From assembly GCA_027310975.1 (NCBI GenBank), contig DAICZV010000003.1:1-26403 (forward strand): a stretch of DNA of 26,403 nucleotides, given 5' to 3'. Shown one piece after another: positions 13,240 through 21,925 of the stretch; within the stretch, counting starts at the first letter, position 1; every line of letters begins with the position of its first letter. Under the pieces are notes generated by a model that made no database searches, was not told the DNA's origin, and worked only from the letters and a program-made list of their open reading frames with translations. The position numbers were made by a program, and so were the translations under genes. Source of the stretch: a bacterium (lineage in GTDB: Bacteria > Patescibacteriota > Minisyncoccia > UBA6257 > GWB1-50-10).

Positions 13240-15507
13240 CAGCCCGGTTAGGGCGGTGAAATAGTACCTGAAACCATCCACTTACAAGGAACCGGAGGCT
13301 CAAGTAGCGGTCGCAAGATCGTTGCGGGCTGACGGTGTGCCTATTGAAGAATGAGCCAACGAGTTTACGCATGTTGCAAAGTTTAATCCGCTTCGGCGGA
13401 GCAAGCGCAGCGAAAGCGAGTCTGAACAGGGCGTTACTTCCTTAACTTACATCTCATGACCTCGTGTTGTGAGCTGTGAGTTACGGTAGTTAGCAGCTTG
13501 CGTAAGACCCGAAACCAGACGAGCTTGCCTTGGCCAGGGTGAACTCCCGAGAAATCGGGAGGGAGGCCCGCACCGGTCAGTCGTTCAAAACTGTCGGATG
13601 AGCTGGGGTAAGGAGTGAAAAGCTAATCGAGTTTGGTAATAGCTGGTTCTCTCCGAAATAGTTTTAGGACTAGCCTCATATGTTTCTTTTTGGAGGTAGA
13701 GCACTGGATGATCGTGAAAGGGAGCAATCTCGCGCGATCAATCAAACTCCGAATGCCGAAAAGTTCAAGTATGGGAGTCAGGCTGTGGGGGCTAAGCTCC
13801 ATGGCCGCGAGGGGAAGAGCCCAGATCGTCGTCTAAGGTCCCCAAATTTCTGCTAAGTGTTAAAGGAAGTCATTATCCTATGACAGATAGGAGGTTGGCT
13901 CAGAGGTAGCCATCCTTTAAAGAGTGTGTAACAACTCACTATTCGAGGATAGTGGCGCCGAAAATTTAACGGGGCTAAAGCAGAGTACCGAAGACACGGA
14001 TGTCTTGCGCTTCGCGCAAGGCGTGGTAGGAGAGCATTCCCACTGCTGTGAAGCAGGACCCGCGAGGGCCTGTGGAGCGCTGGGAAGAGAGAATGTTGGC
14101 ATGAGTAATCGCAAAGCACGTGAAAACCGTGCTCCCCGCAAATCCAAGGTTTCCTCCGCAACGAAAGTCGGCGGAGGGTTAGGCGATCCTTAGGCGATGG
14201 CGAAAGCCGCAGCTGAATGGGTAGCCGGTTAATATTCCGGCCCTTCCGCATAATTCGATGGGGGGACGAAGTACAGTAGATCCAGTGTCTTAATGGTTTG
14301 GCATTTCTGACCGCAAGCGGTGTCCAGGCAAATCCGGGCACCTGCCTTTAATGGCGTCTCCAGGGTAGGAATTACTTCGGTCTTTTGACCGGAGAAGTGG
14401 ATCGAGCGTGCTTCCGAGAAAATCCTCTAAGATTAGTTATGTGGAAATCGTACCGTAAACCGCCACTGGTGGATGAGGCGAGCAGCCTCAGGGGAACGGG
14501 TGATTTTTCGTTAAGGAACTCGGCAAACAAGCTAGGCGTAACTTCGGGATAAGCCTTGCCCGCCCAAACTTCTCTTCGGAGAAGAATGTCGGCGGGCCGC
14601 AGCTAAAGTTTCTCGGGTGACTGTTTACCAAAGACACAACTCCCTGCGAACTCGCAAGAGGATGTATAGGGGGTGACGCCTGACCGATGCGAGAAGGTTA
14701 ACGGCGGGGGTGCGTGCCGCAAGGTGCGTGCTCACTGCCCGAAGCCCTCGTCAATGTCGGCCGTAACTATAACGGTCCAAAGGTAGCGCAATTCCTTTCC
14801 GGGTAAGTTCCGGAGCGCATGAGTGGCGTAACGACCTGAGAACTGTCTCAACGAAAAGCCCGATGAAAATGCGACACCCGTGAAGACGCGGGTTACTGGC
14901 AGCAAGACGAAAAGACCCCGGAAGCTTTACTGTAGTTTGATATTGGCATTAATTTCTTGGTGCGTAGCGTAGTGGGTAGGATTTGAAGTTCTGGTTTCGG
15001 CTAGGATGGATCCAACAATGAAACACCCATCTCTTAGAGATTAATGTCTAACCCCCAGGGCAAAAACCTGGAGGGACAGTGTCTGACGGGCAGTTTTTCT
15101 GGGGCAGAACCCTCCTAAAAAGTAATGGAGGGGCCTATTAAGGTCAGCTTGGCGCGGATGGACATCGCGCCTAAAGTGCAAAAGCAAAAGCTGGCTTGAC
15201 TGCAAGGCCTACAAGCCGCGCAGGCGCGAAAGCGGAGTTTAGCGACCCGACCGTCCTTTATAGAAAGGCGGGAGATACCGGACAAAAGTTACTCCGGGGA
15301 TAACAGGCTAGTGAGATCCGAGAGTCCCTATCGACGATCTCGCTCGGCACCTCGATGTCGGCTCACCACATCCCGGGACTGGAGAAGGCCCCAAGGGTTT
15401 GGCTGTTCGCCAATTAAAGTGGTACGTGAGCTGGGTTCAAACCGTCGTGAGACAGGTTAGTCTCTATCTGCTGTCAGCGTGAGTGTTTGAGGGAAGTCGA
15501 CCCTAGT

Positions 15508-16277
15508 AAGCAAAATTGCTACTTCAGGAAGTAATTCCTGATGACAATGCGGCTAATAACGGTGGACTCTTTAGCGGATTTGGTTCGTTGATAGCCATTT
15601 TTACAACATCGGTCCAGTAAAAATGGTACAATTACTTGAGGACCAGAAACGCATAAAGACAATACCGTGGGAAGTCGATCTAAAACTAATTTAGCCTACA
15701 TCGCCGGATTTTTAGACGGTGATGGCAGTCTAATGCTTCAAATTAAGAAGCGAAAAGATGGCCGGACGAAATATCGGTTCATGTGCACGATCTGTTTTTA
15801 TCAAGACAGCCGGCATGAAAAACCGCTCCATTTCATCCGCGAAGTTCTTGGGATTGGGTACGTTTCTAAGAGAAACGATGGCATGAGCGAATTGCGTATA
15901 AACGGATTCGCCCAAGTCAACCAAATAATCCGAGAACTTTTACCCTTCATTCGTTTCAAGAAACTTCAGGCGGAAGCTCTTTATAAAGCCTCGGGAATCC
16001 TTAAGGAATCCCGCAAGCTTACGCAGAGCGACCTATTGAAGCTAATCGATTGCATATTCGTCATTCAGACGGAAAACTATGCGTCGAGAAGCAAAAAGAC
16101 GAAAGAAGAGCTTAAGAAAGTTTTAGGTTTGACCCCGTAACGACTGGATTTCGCCTACGGGCGAATGAAGATGGCGCTTTCGAGCGTCATAATACGCCGC
16201 CCCCGCCCAAAACTATGCGATAGCATTGTTGGCGGGTGAAGATATAGTCTGCGCACGCAGTGATGCGTGATTACGCG
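15508..16277 (+). mobile_element. Group I intron in the 23S sarcin-ricin loop
   Basis: The 5' exon ends CCCTAGT (E. coli U2656) and the 3' exon starts ACGAGAGGACC (A2657). The intron ends in G (TTACGCG), which is the group I rule of exon-U and intron-terminal-G. The 3' region contains GGGTGAAGATATAGTCTG, the typical group I S element, whose AGTCT can pair with AAAGAC (P7) near 15656-15661. A P2-like hairpin CAGGAA/TTCCTG lies near 15525-15542. The intron carries a LAGLIDADG ORF. Insertion splits the loop used by elongation factors, so unspliced rRNA would be inactive. Subclass not assigned. Confidence 0.88.
15667..16140 (+). CDS. LAGLIDADG homing endonuclease of the 23S intron
   Basis: 157 residues from a GTG start. 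LAYIAGFLDGDGSL (residues 9-22) is the LAGLIDADG motif with catalytic Asp in DGDG. RKDGRTKYRFMCTICFYQDS and SKRNDGMSELRINGFAQVNQ correspond to the DNA-contacting strands and linker of single-motif members, so it should act as a homodimer. It shares little sequence with the 16S intron protein apart from the motif, so the two introns look independently acquired. The GTG is the first usable start before the motif. The next ATG (15734) falls after it. Confidence 0.9.
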   Translation: MGSRSKTNLAYIAGFLDGDGSLMLQIKKRKDGRTKYRFMCTICFYQDSRHEKPLHFIREVLGIGYVSKRNDGMSELRINGFAQVNQIIRELLPFIRFKKLQAEALYKASGILKESRKLTQSDLLKLIDCIFVIQTENYASRSKKTKEELKKVLGLTP

Positions 16278-16331
16278 ACGAGAGGACCGGGTTGAACGAA
16301 CCGCTGGTGTACCGGCTTTGCCACCAGGTGA

Positions 16332-16390
<59 letters not shown>

Positions 16391-16505
16391 CTCCCAAGAT
16401 TAGACACTATGAACTCCTGGAAGACTACCAGGTTGATAGGCTCTAGGTGTAAGAACAGCAATGTTTTTAGCCGAGGAGTACTAATATGTTCAACGATTCA
16501 CTTTA

Positions 16506-16544
16506 CGCTCATTGGAGCACATTAATTTCTATCTCAAAAAGCCG
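16506..16544 (+). other. Pre-23S processing stem, right arm
   Basis: Complement of 12626-12665. It is followed in the 23S-5S spacer by two more hairpins, CGATTTTGTT/AACAAAATCG (about 16553-16589) and CCCGCA-ACG-TGCGGG (about 16596-16610). Confidence 0.8.
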
Positions 16545-16640
16545 ACCTGTGCCGATTTTGTTCCCGAATTAATGAGGGATAACAAAATCGAGCATCCCGC
16601 AACGTGCGGGACAACGTCGGCCCAAAAGGGAGTTTTTGTT

Positions 16641-16752
16641 TGTCGGTGTTTAACCTAAGCGTGGCCCACCTCATCCATTCCGAACTGAGAAGTGAAAGCG
16701 CTTAGGCCTGATGATACTAACCGTTAGGTTGGGAAAGTAGGGTACGCCGGCA
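16641..16752 (+). rRNA. rrf: 5S ribosomal RNA
   Basis: Terminal stem TGTCGGTG/CGCCGGCA. Internal landmarks are CCCACCTCATCCATTCCGAA (loop B/helix III), CTGAGAAGTGAAA and GGGAAAGTAGGGTACGCCGG. About 112 nt. A flanking stem GGAGTTTTTGT with ACAAAAGCTCC forms the precursor stem. Confidence 0.93.
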
Positions 16753-16770
16753 TACAAAAGCTCCTTTTCT

Positions 16771-16791
16771 ATTTTCTGCTACGCAGAAAAT
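16771..16791 (+). terminator. Hairpin after 5S
   Basis: ATTTTCTGC-TAC-GCAGAAAAT is a perfect 9-bp hairpin. The 3' T run is absent on the plus strand, so its terminator role is uncertain. Confidence 0.45.
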
Positions 16792-16889
16792 ATCCTGAGC
16801 CGCGTCGAAGGATTGTTTTCACTTGTTCCTTATTTCTGCTATCGCCTGGGTAAGTGACGTAGACGGGGATGATGCTGATTTTTGATAGC

Positions 16890-16918
16890 TTGACGCAATA
16901 GTATAAATACGCTATAAT
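16890..16918 (+). promoter_or_regulatory. Strong promoter of the 17040 gene
   Basis: TTGACG (16890-16895), 17-nt spacer, TATAAT (16913-16918). Start predicted near 16925, giving a leader of about 115 nt, unlike the near-leaderless genes elsewhere in the window. Confidence 0.82.
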
Positions 16919-16970
16919 CTAGGCAGAAAATCGAGAATTACATATTAGCAATACTCCTTTAGAATGTTTG

Positions 16971-17017
16971 GTTATTTCACTGAGGTCGTGATTTGATCGC
17001 GGCTTGAGTGAAATAAC
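16971..17017 (+). promoter_or_regulatory. 5' UTR hairpin before the 17040 gene
   Basis: GTTATTTCACT (16971-16981) pairs perfectly with AGTGAAATAAC (17007-17017), and CGTGAT/ATCGCG pairs inside. It ends 12 nt before a strong Shine-Dalgarno (GGGAGGT, 17029-17035). It could stabilise the mRNA or control access to the start. Confidence 0.6.
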
Positions 17018-17039
17018 TAAATCGAAAAGGGAGGTTAAA

Positions 17040-17621
17040 GTGAAGATCCTTGTTGTTGATGATACGCAGCTGCATCTTGATGCAGCAAAATATCAGCTAG
17101 GCTCCGCCAATGAGTTGGTTCTGTCCTCAACTTTCAATGAAGCGAGACAAATGATGTGGGATAGAGAGCATGGCAAGTTCGTATGTGACTTCGACGTGGT
17201 GCTTACGGATTTTCTTATGCCAGCAGAAAAGCATGGCCTTGAGCACTCCGACGAATTCCGAGGGCAACAAATGCCATACGGGCTAATACTTGCCCTGATA
17301 GCGCTTACTGCTTCACCCACGGTTAAGGTTGTGGTGGCCTCCGCAGGAGTGAGTCATCACGACCATCCTATGGCATGGGCAGTGGACACGCTGAATAATG
17401 TTGAGTTTATGGGTAGGTTTAAATTACTTATAAGCTACCGCACTAATGCCCCAACAAGAGCAGTCATCCTTGATAAGCCCTGTCCTCACTGCGACAAAGG
17501 AAAACGCCAACGAGTGGATGGATCGACTTATGACTGCGTCTATTGCGACGGCATTGGTAAGGAAATATTCCACGCCAAGGATTGGGCTAAGATCCTCGAT
17601 GATCTACTCGCAATGAAATAA
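17040..17621 (+). CDS. Receiver-like protein with C-terminal zinc knuckles
   Basis: 193 residues from the GTG at 17040 (VKILVVDDTQLHLDAAKYQL). The N-terminus resembles a response-regulator receiver: VVDDTQ holds the acidic pair and FDVVLTDFLMP the phosphoacceptor Asp. The middle (MPYGLILALIALTASPTVKV, SHHDHPMAWAVD) departs from CheY. The C-terminus has CPHCDKGKRQRVDGSTYDCV followed by YCDGIGKE, a DnaJ-like pair of CxxC knuckles. I recall this arrangement from CPR proteins of unknown role. The GTG is preferred over the upstream TTG (17004) because GGGAGGT lies 4 nt before it; it is the only strong Shine-Dalgarno of a called gene in the window. Confidence 0.75.
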   Translation: MKILVVDDTQLHLDAAKYQLGSANELVLSSTFNEARQMMWDREHGKFVCDFDVVLTDFLMPAEKHGLEHSDEFRGQQMPYGLILALIALTASPTVKVVVASAGVSHHDHPMAWAVDTLNNVEFMGRFKLLISYRTNAPTRAVILDKPCPHCDKGKRQRVDGSTYDCVYCDGIGKEIFHAKDWAKILDDLLAMK

Positions 17622-17726
17622 AGTGTGGATGAAGGTGACTGCTTCTCGCCCGGGATTTGAGGCTGTAAATATATAGCCCGAAAATTCAAGGCCGTAATTT
17701 ATATGGCCAGAAGCAATTAGGTGTTC

Positions 17727-17763
17727 GACCGCCGTCCGAATGGATAGGCGGTCTTTTATTTTT
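17727..17763 (+). terminator. Intrinsic terminator after the 17040 gene
   Basis: GACCGCC (17727-17733) and GGCGGTC (17747-17753) followed by TTTTATTTTT. Confidence 0.88.
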
Positions 17764-17781
17764 CATAATTTTCGTTTGCGC

Positions 17782-17787
17782 TATACT
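17782..17787 (+). promoter_or_regulatory. -10 box of pgk (leaderless type)
   Basis: TATACT ends 8 nt before the pgk ATG, predicting a 1-2 nt leader. Confidence 0.65.
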
Positions 17788-17795
17788 GAATACCG

Positions 17796-18998
17796 ATGAT
17801 CAAATACTTGAGCGGACAGAATCTGAAAAAAAACTCCGGGAAAACGTGTCTTTTGCGCGTGGACTTGAACGTGGAGCAGGGAATGCCGCTGGACTCATAC
17901 CGCCTGGAAGCGGTCCTGCCGACCATTAAGCTGCTTTTGAAAAATAAGGTGAGGGTGGTTCTTTTAAGCCATCGCGGGCGGCCTGATGTACGAGATAAGA
18001 AACAAGCGGCGAGGGATAAGGACGCGCTATCGCTTTTGCCTTTCGCGCCGATTTTTGCGAAAAAGCTTCAAACGCCAGTGGCTTTTATTGAAGTGGCTCG
18101 GCTGGGAGCGCTTAAAAAAGCCGTTGAGAAGTCAGTGGATCACTTGGTCCTGGTTGAGAACCTGCGGTTTTTCAAAGGTGAAGATACGAACGACCCGTCG
18201 TTCGCGCGCGAGCTGGCCAAGTGCGGCGACTTTTACGTGAACGACGCCTTTGCCGTTTCGCACCGGGCGAATGCTTCGGTCTGCGCCATTACGAAATACC
18301 TGCCGTCGTACGCCGGTCTTTTGATGGAAAAAGAGCTCAAGAATTTGGGTGATATAATTGATTACACCAAGCATCCGTTTACGCTCATCATCGGTGGAGC
18401 GAAGATATCGGATAAGGTGGGAGTGATACAAAACTTTTGGTCCGCCGGCCGGCGGGAGGCCGACGATGTTCTTGTCGGCGGCGGCCCGGCCAATACCTTC
18501 CTCCGGGCGGAGGGGATGAATGTTATTGACTCGCTCGTGGATGGCGCCGCCTTGCCCCTCATCAAACCGTATTTAAATTCAAAGAAGGTCCATTTACCGT
18601 CCGACCTTAAATGGGATAAGACTGCCATTTTGGATATCGGTCCGAAGACCGTCAAAGAATATGCGGCCGTCATTAAGCGTTCGCGAGTCGTTGTCTGGAA
18701 CGGTCCGATGGGCTGGTTTGAAAGGAAGGAATTCGGAAATGGCACGAAGGGGATTTGGAAGGCGGTTTTAGCCAACAAAAAAGCGAAGGTCATTATTGGC
18801 GGCGGGGAAACTGTTGCTTCGCTACAGCTCGTCAACCGCGGAATTACGCGGACTGAACGCGGAATGACGCAGAAACGTTTCCGCGACGGTCTGCGTGATA
18901 TCCGCGTTGGTCGGCGGATATGGATATCAACGGGCGGCGGCGCCATGCTGGACTACCTTTCCGGCAAAAAATTGCCGGGCATAGAATCGCTCAAATGA
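17796..18998 (+). CDS. pgk: Phosphoglycerate kinase
   Basis: 400 residues. It transfers phosphate between 1,3-bisphosphoglycerate and ADP in glycolysis. Signatures: LLRVDLNVEQG (usual RVDFNVP), VVLLSHRGRPDV, LVENLRFFKGEDTND, FYVNDAFAVSHRANASV, TLIIGGAKISDKVGVI, DVLVGGGPANTFLRAEG, VVWNGPMGWFE, VIIGGGETVASL and WISTGGGAMLDYLSGKKLPG. Several canonical residues are replaced (HLG to HRG, GMANTF to GPANTF, GGGDT to GGGET), marking a divergent enzyme. Length is normal. The next gene starts within its stop (ATGA), so the two are coupled. Confidence 0.96.
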   Translation: MIKYLSGQNLKKNSGKTCLLRVDLNVEQGMPLDSYRLEAVLPTIKLLLKNKVRVVLLSHRGRPDVRDKKQAARDKDALSLLPFAPIFAKKLQTPVAFIEVARLGALKKAVEKSVDHLVLVENLRFFKGEDTNDPSFARELAKCGDFYVNDAFAVSHRANASVCAITKYLPSYAGLLMEKELKNLGDIIDYTKHPFTLIIGGAKISDKVGVIQNFWSAGRREADDVLVGGGPANTFLRAEGMNVIDSLVDGAALPLIKPYLNSKKVHLPSDLKWDKTAILDIGPKTVKEYAAVIKRSRVVVWNGPMGWFERKEFGNGTKGIWKAVLANKKAKVIIGGGETVASLQLVNRGITRTERGMTQKRFRDGLRDIRVGRRIWISTGGGAMLDYLSGKKLPGIESLK

Positions 18999-19849
18999 AA
19001 CCCATCATAGTTTTCTATCACGCCAGCTGTCCGGACGGGTTCAGCGCCGCCTGGGCGGCCTGGAAGAAGTTCGGCGCGAAGGCCCAATATGTGCCGATAA
19101 ACGCGAGCCAGGGCAAAGACCAGCTGGGCGGCATGGAGGTGGCAGGCCGCGAGGTCTATTTTCTGGATGTCTGCGCTTCGCCGGAAAATCTAAAAAAGCT
19201 CACATCCGCGAACAAGTCGGTCACGGTTATTGACCATCATCCGACCAACCATGACCGCGGTCCTTACGTCACGAACTTCATCTTCAATCTCAAGCATTCC
19301 GGCGCGGTTCTGGCCTGGAAGCATTTTTACCCCGATAAAGATATGCCGCTCCTTTTGAAGTATGTTGAGGATAATGACCTGTGGAAGTTCAAAATGCCGA
19401 ATACTTATGCCGTTGGAAATTGGCTCGGCCTTGCGAATTTTAAATTCAAGGAATGGAACAAGCTTGCGGAGACGCTTGAGAACAAGGAAAGCCGCGTGAA
19501 GTGCATTGCCGAAGGGAAGGTCATCGGCGAGTACCGGGACGGCTTGGTTCAGGACGTCCTAGCCCATGCCTATGAAGTGGAGTTTTGCGGTTACCGGGCC
19601 AGGGTTGTAAACGAGGGCGCGGCCCAGATCCATTCGCTCGTCGGCCACCGGCTCATTGATAAGGACCATCCGATCGGCATCGTTTGGTACGAGAACGGAA
19701 AGAACCGTAAATATTCCCTGCGGTCCAAAGGCGATATGGACGTTTCAAAATTAGCGGCCAAGTTCCCCGGCGGAGGAGGCCATAAGCACGCGTCCGGATT
19801 TACGTTGCCGGCCACGGAACCATTCCCATGGAAAAACATCAAAAAATAA
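18995..19849 (+). CDS. DHH/DHHA1 family phosphoesterase (NrnA-like)
   Basis: 284 residues from the ATG overlapping the pgk stop (MKPIIVFYHASCPDGFSAAW). HASCPDGF is the first metal motif, VYFLDVC the second and VTVIDHHPTNHDRG the DHH motif. The C-terminal DHHA1 domain has KLAAKFPGGGGHKHASGFTL, which binds nucleic-acid substrate. The family hydrolyses short RNA, nanoRNA or pAp with Mn2+. The exact substrate cannot be told from sequence. The frame is open further upstream within pgk, but the ATGA overlap and the motif position favour this start. It overlaps rnhA by 22 nt. Confidence 0.88.
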   Translation: MKPIIVFYHASCPDGFSAAWAAWKKFGAKAQYVPINASQGKDQLGGMEVAGREVYFLDVCASPENLKKLTSANKSVTVIDHHPTNHDRGPYVTNFIFNLKHSGAVLAWKHFYPDKDMPLLLKYVEDNDLWKFKMPNTYAVGNWLGLANFKFKEWNKLAETLENKESRVKCIAEGKVIGEYRDGLVQDVLAHAYEVEFCGYRARVVNEGAAQIHSLVGHRLIDKDHPIGIVWYENGKNRKYSLRSKGDMDVSKLAAKFPGGGGHKHASGFTLPATEPFPWKNIKK

Positions 19850-20241
19850 TCATCAATACGGATGGAGGAGCGAGGGGCAACCCTGGACCGGCGGCGATTG
19901 GCGCCGTCGTGGATGGCCGGGAATACGGCGAATATATCGGCAAGACCACGAACAATATCGCCGAATACAGCGCCGTCATCTTCGCCCTCAAGAAGGCCAA
20001 GGCCCTTTTAGGCGGCAAGAAAGCGGGGGAGGCGGAGATAGAGGTGCGAGCCGACAGCGAACTTTTGGTGAAGCAGATGAACGGGGAATACAAGATAAAA
20101 GAAGAGAGTTTGAAATCGCTCTTTATTGACGTTTGGAACCTGAAGTTGGACTTCAAGTCGGTGACGTTCAAGCACGTGCCGCGGGAGGAGAATAAAAAAG
20201 CCGACGCCCTGGTGAACCGGGCGCTGGACACGTTGATTTAA
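19828..20241 (+). CDS. rnhA: Ribonuclease HI family protein
   Basis: 137 residues. The four catalytic acidic positions are visible: Asp in IINTDGGARGNPGPAAIG, Glu in NNIAEYSAVIFAL, Asp in VRADSELLVKQMNGEY, and Asp in NKKADALVNRALD. The type (short, GNPGPAAIG, no basic protrusion) resembles archaeal/actinobacterial RNase HI rather than E. coli RnhA. It degrades RNA in RNA-DNA hybrids. Last gene of the pgk-DHH-rnhA run. Confidence 0.93.
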   Translation: MEKHQKIIINTDGGARGNPGPAAIGAVVDGREYGEYIGKTTNNIAEYSAVIFALKKAKALLGGKKAGEAEIEVRADSELLVKQMNGEYKIKEESLKSLFIDVWNLKLDFKSVTFKHVPREENKKADALVNRALDTLI

Positions 20242-20244
20242 ATT

Positions 20245-20345
20245 ATTCTAATTGTTCTAATTTCTAATTGCTCTAATCAATTCCTAATGAACGAATGTCT
20301 AAAATACGTTTAGGTTAATTAGAGTAATTAGGTTAATTAGAAATT
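20245..20345 (+). repeat. A/T-rich TCTAATT repeat and inverted repeat between convergent genes
   Basis: The left half repeats TCTAATT (TCTAATTGT, TCTAATTTC, TAATTGC, TCTAATCAA). The right half has the complementary TTAATTAGAGTAATTAGG and TTAATTAGAAATT. The two halves can pair imperfectly across about 30 nt around 20285-20310. It may serve as a bidirectional terminator for rnhA and gatB, which converge here. Confidence 0.55.
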
Positions 20346-20356
20346 CAAAGGAAGAC

Positions 20357-21844
20357 CTATTTCAACCTCTCTTCTAAGATTCTTTTTGCGATATTCGGCT
20401 CTGCCTTCCCCTTGGTCCTTGCCATTATCTGGCCGACGAGGAATTGCAGGGCGTTCTGTTTGCCCTTCTTGAAATCGGTAACGGACTTGGCGTTTCCGGC
20501 GATGACCTCGTCGGCGATCTTCCCAAGCTCATCCTCGCCGCTCATAAGCTCCATGCCTTCGCTTTTCATCAGAGTCTCCGGGTCTTCGCCGGTTTGGAAC
20601 ATCTTGCCCAAGACGTCCTTGGCGAGGCGGCTCGTGAGCTGTCCCGCGCTTATGAGCGCCACGAGATGGGCGATGTGCTCCGGCGGAACCTTCACGTCAA
20701 TAATTTCAATGTTCGCGTTCTTCATCAGCCCCCGGAAGTCGCTCGTTAAATAGTTCGCGAGGGTTTGGAAGTCGGCTTGCGGCGAAAGTGCTTTTAGTTC
20801 CGAGGCCGCCTCTTCAAAATAGGCGGCGAACTCCTTGTCCATCGTGAGTGTTTCCGCCTGGGCCTGGGGCAAGCCGAACTCCTGCACGAAGCGGTGCCGC
20901 TTCGCTTCCGGCAGTTCCGGCAGTTCGTCTTTTATTTTTTGGATATCAAAGGCCTGGCGCAGGTCCATCGGCGGCAGGTCCGGCTCGGGGAAGTAGCGGT
21001 AATCATTCGCCTCTTCCTTGCTCCGCTGGCTCACCGTCACGCCCTTAACGTCGTCCCAGCCGCGCGTCTCCTGTTTGAGCTTGCCGCCCTCGTCCAAAAC
21101 CTTGGACTGCCTTTCTATTTCGTACTCTATGGCGTCATGGACGGCCTTGAACGAATTTATGTTTTTAACCTCCACCTTCGTGCCGAGTTTGCCCGCGCCT
21201 TCCGGAGCGACGGACACATTGGCTTCTATCCTCATCTGGCCCTTCTCCATGTCGGCATCCGAGGCGTCGAGGTAGCGGAGTATCTGCCGCAGGGCGGTCG
21301 CGAAGGCGACGGCCTCCTCGGCGTTTTTAATGTCCGGTTCCGTTACGAGTTCCATCAAGGGGACGCCGGCGCGGTTGAAATCTACTAGCGTCGCGGAATC
21401 TCGCTGACCGGACGCAGAATTACGCGGAAGTTTTCCGCGACCTTCCGCGTCTATTCCGCGTTTGTCCGCGCTGTGAAGAAGGCGGCCGGCATCCTCTTCA
21501 AGATGAACGCGGGTGATGCGGATGCCGTTCAAGAGTCCCTTTTGGACGATGGGGAATTCGTATTGGGAGATCTGGTAGCCCTTGGGGAGGTCGGGGTAAA
21601 AATAGCTCTTGCGGTCAAATTGCGAAAAACCGGCGATTTCGCCGCCCAAAGCCAGACCAATCTTCACCATCAAGGCCACCGCCTCTTTGTTGATGACGGG
21701 GAGCGTGCCGGGATGGCCGAGGCAGACGGGGCAGACGTTCACATTGGGGCGCGCTTCGTCGGGATCGTTCTTGCACCCGCAGAACATTTTGGTCCGGGTT
21801 TTTAATTCAGCATGTATTTCTAGTCCTATTGTCGGAATATACAT
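20357..21844 (-). CDS. gatB: Aspartyl/glutamyl-tRNA(Asn/Gln) amidotransferase subunit B
   Basis: 495 residues. It binds misacylated Glu-tRNA(Gln)/Asp-tRNA(Asn) and, with GatA and GatC, amidates it. Signatures: IPTIGLEIHAELKTRTKMFC, NVCPVCLGHPGTLPV, FDRKSYFYPDLPKGYQISQ, VHLEEDAGR, LVDFNRAGVPLMELVTEPD, EVKNINSFKAVHDAIEYE, ETRGWDD and SKEEANDYRYFPEPDLPP. The C-terminal half holds the YqeY-like tail domain (TDFKKGKQNALQFLVGQIMA). Residues about 125-151 (ADKRGIDAEGRGKLPRNSAS and onward) interrupt the usual EEDAGR...LVDFNRAG junction and are encoded by a palindromic element. The start is the second of two MYIPTIGLEI-coding ATGs. The upstream one reaches a stop after 22 codons. gatA and gatC are not in the window. 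Confidence 0.95.
   Translation of the reverse strand: MYIPTIGLEIHAELKTRTKMFCGCKNDPDEARPNVNVCPVCLGHPGTLPVINKEAVALMVKIGLALGGEIAGFSQFDRKSYFYPDLPKGYQISQYEFPIVQKGLLNGIRITRVHLEEDAGRLLHSADKRGIDAEGRGKLPRNSASGQRDSATLVDFNRAGVPLMELVTEPDIKNAEEAVAFATALRQILRYLDASDADMEKGQMRIEANVSVAPEGAGKLGTKVEVKNINSFKAVHDAIEYEIERQSKVLDEGGKLKQETRGWDDVKGVTVSQRSKEEANDYRYFPEPDLPPMDLRQAFDIQKIKDELPELPEAKRHRFVQEFGLPQAQAETLTMDKEFAAYFEEAASELKALSPQADFQTLANYLTSDFRGLMKNANIEIIDVKVPPEHIAHLVALISAGQLTSRLAKDVLGKMFQTGEDPETLMKSEGMELMSGEDELGKIADEVIAGNAKSVTDFKKGKQNALQFLVGQIMARTKGKAEPNIAKRILEERLK
21392..21472 (-). repeat. In-frame palindromic element inside gatB
   Basis: On the plus strand ACGCGGAAG and CTTCCGCGT form a 9-bp inverted repeat, extended outward by ACGCAGAAT and ATTCCGCGT. 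More GCGGA/TCCGC words flank it on both sides. The segment adds about 27 codons without breaking the frame, at a point where GatB proteins normally pass directly from EEDAGK to the LVD(Y/F)NRAG motif. The word content is similar to the palindrome in the 16S leader (978-1019). Confidence 0.7.
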
Positions 21845-21849
21845 AAGAG

Positions 21850-21918
21850 TTAAGCATGCTTGCCCGCCGTAGCTTTAGCGGAGGCGGGGATCTCCAGGCC
21901 TATCGTGGGGATATACAT
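21850..21918 (-). pseudogene. Duplicated gatB start: 22-codon micro-ORF
   Basis: ATG at 21918 (minus) encodes MYIPTIGLEI, identical to the first ten residues of gatB, then PASAKATAGKHA and a stop. The real gatB ATG is 5 nt after that stop. The two 30-nt copies differ at seven positions, all third codon positions. The 3' part of the micro-ORF is made of a G/C-rich palindrome (21863-21888). A -10 box sits 7 nt before this upstream ATG, suggesting it was, or still is, the transcription start. Confidence 0.7.
21863..21888 (-). repeat. CCCGCC/GGCGGG palindrome in the duplicated gatB start
   Basis: CCCGCC (21863-21868) and GGCGGG (21883-21888), with GTAGCTTTAGCGGA between. From memory, words of the type CCGCTAAAGCTACGGCGGGC recur in Parcubacteria intergenic regions. 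The hairpin at 11235-11269 is similar. Confidence 0.6.
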
Positions 21919-21925
21919 TGAGCTT

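Noticed and set aside
13853..14341. Open frames within the 23S rRNA, both strands
   Set aside because: They lie in conserved rRNA sequence with no intron junctions.
15508..16277. Archaeal-type (bulge-helix-bulge) intron for the 23S insertion
   Set aside because: The U/G junctions and the GAAGATATAGTC element fit group I.
20245..20345. CRISPR-like array from TCTAATT repeats
   Set aside because: Repeat units are 7-9 nt and contiguous without spacers; more like an A/T-rich terminator. No CRISPR array or cas gene was seen in the window.
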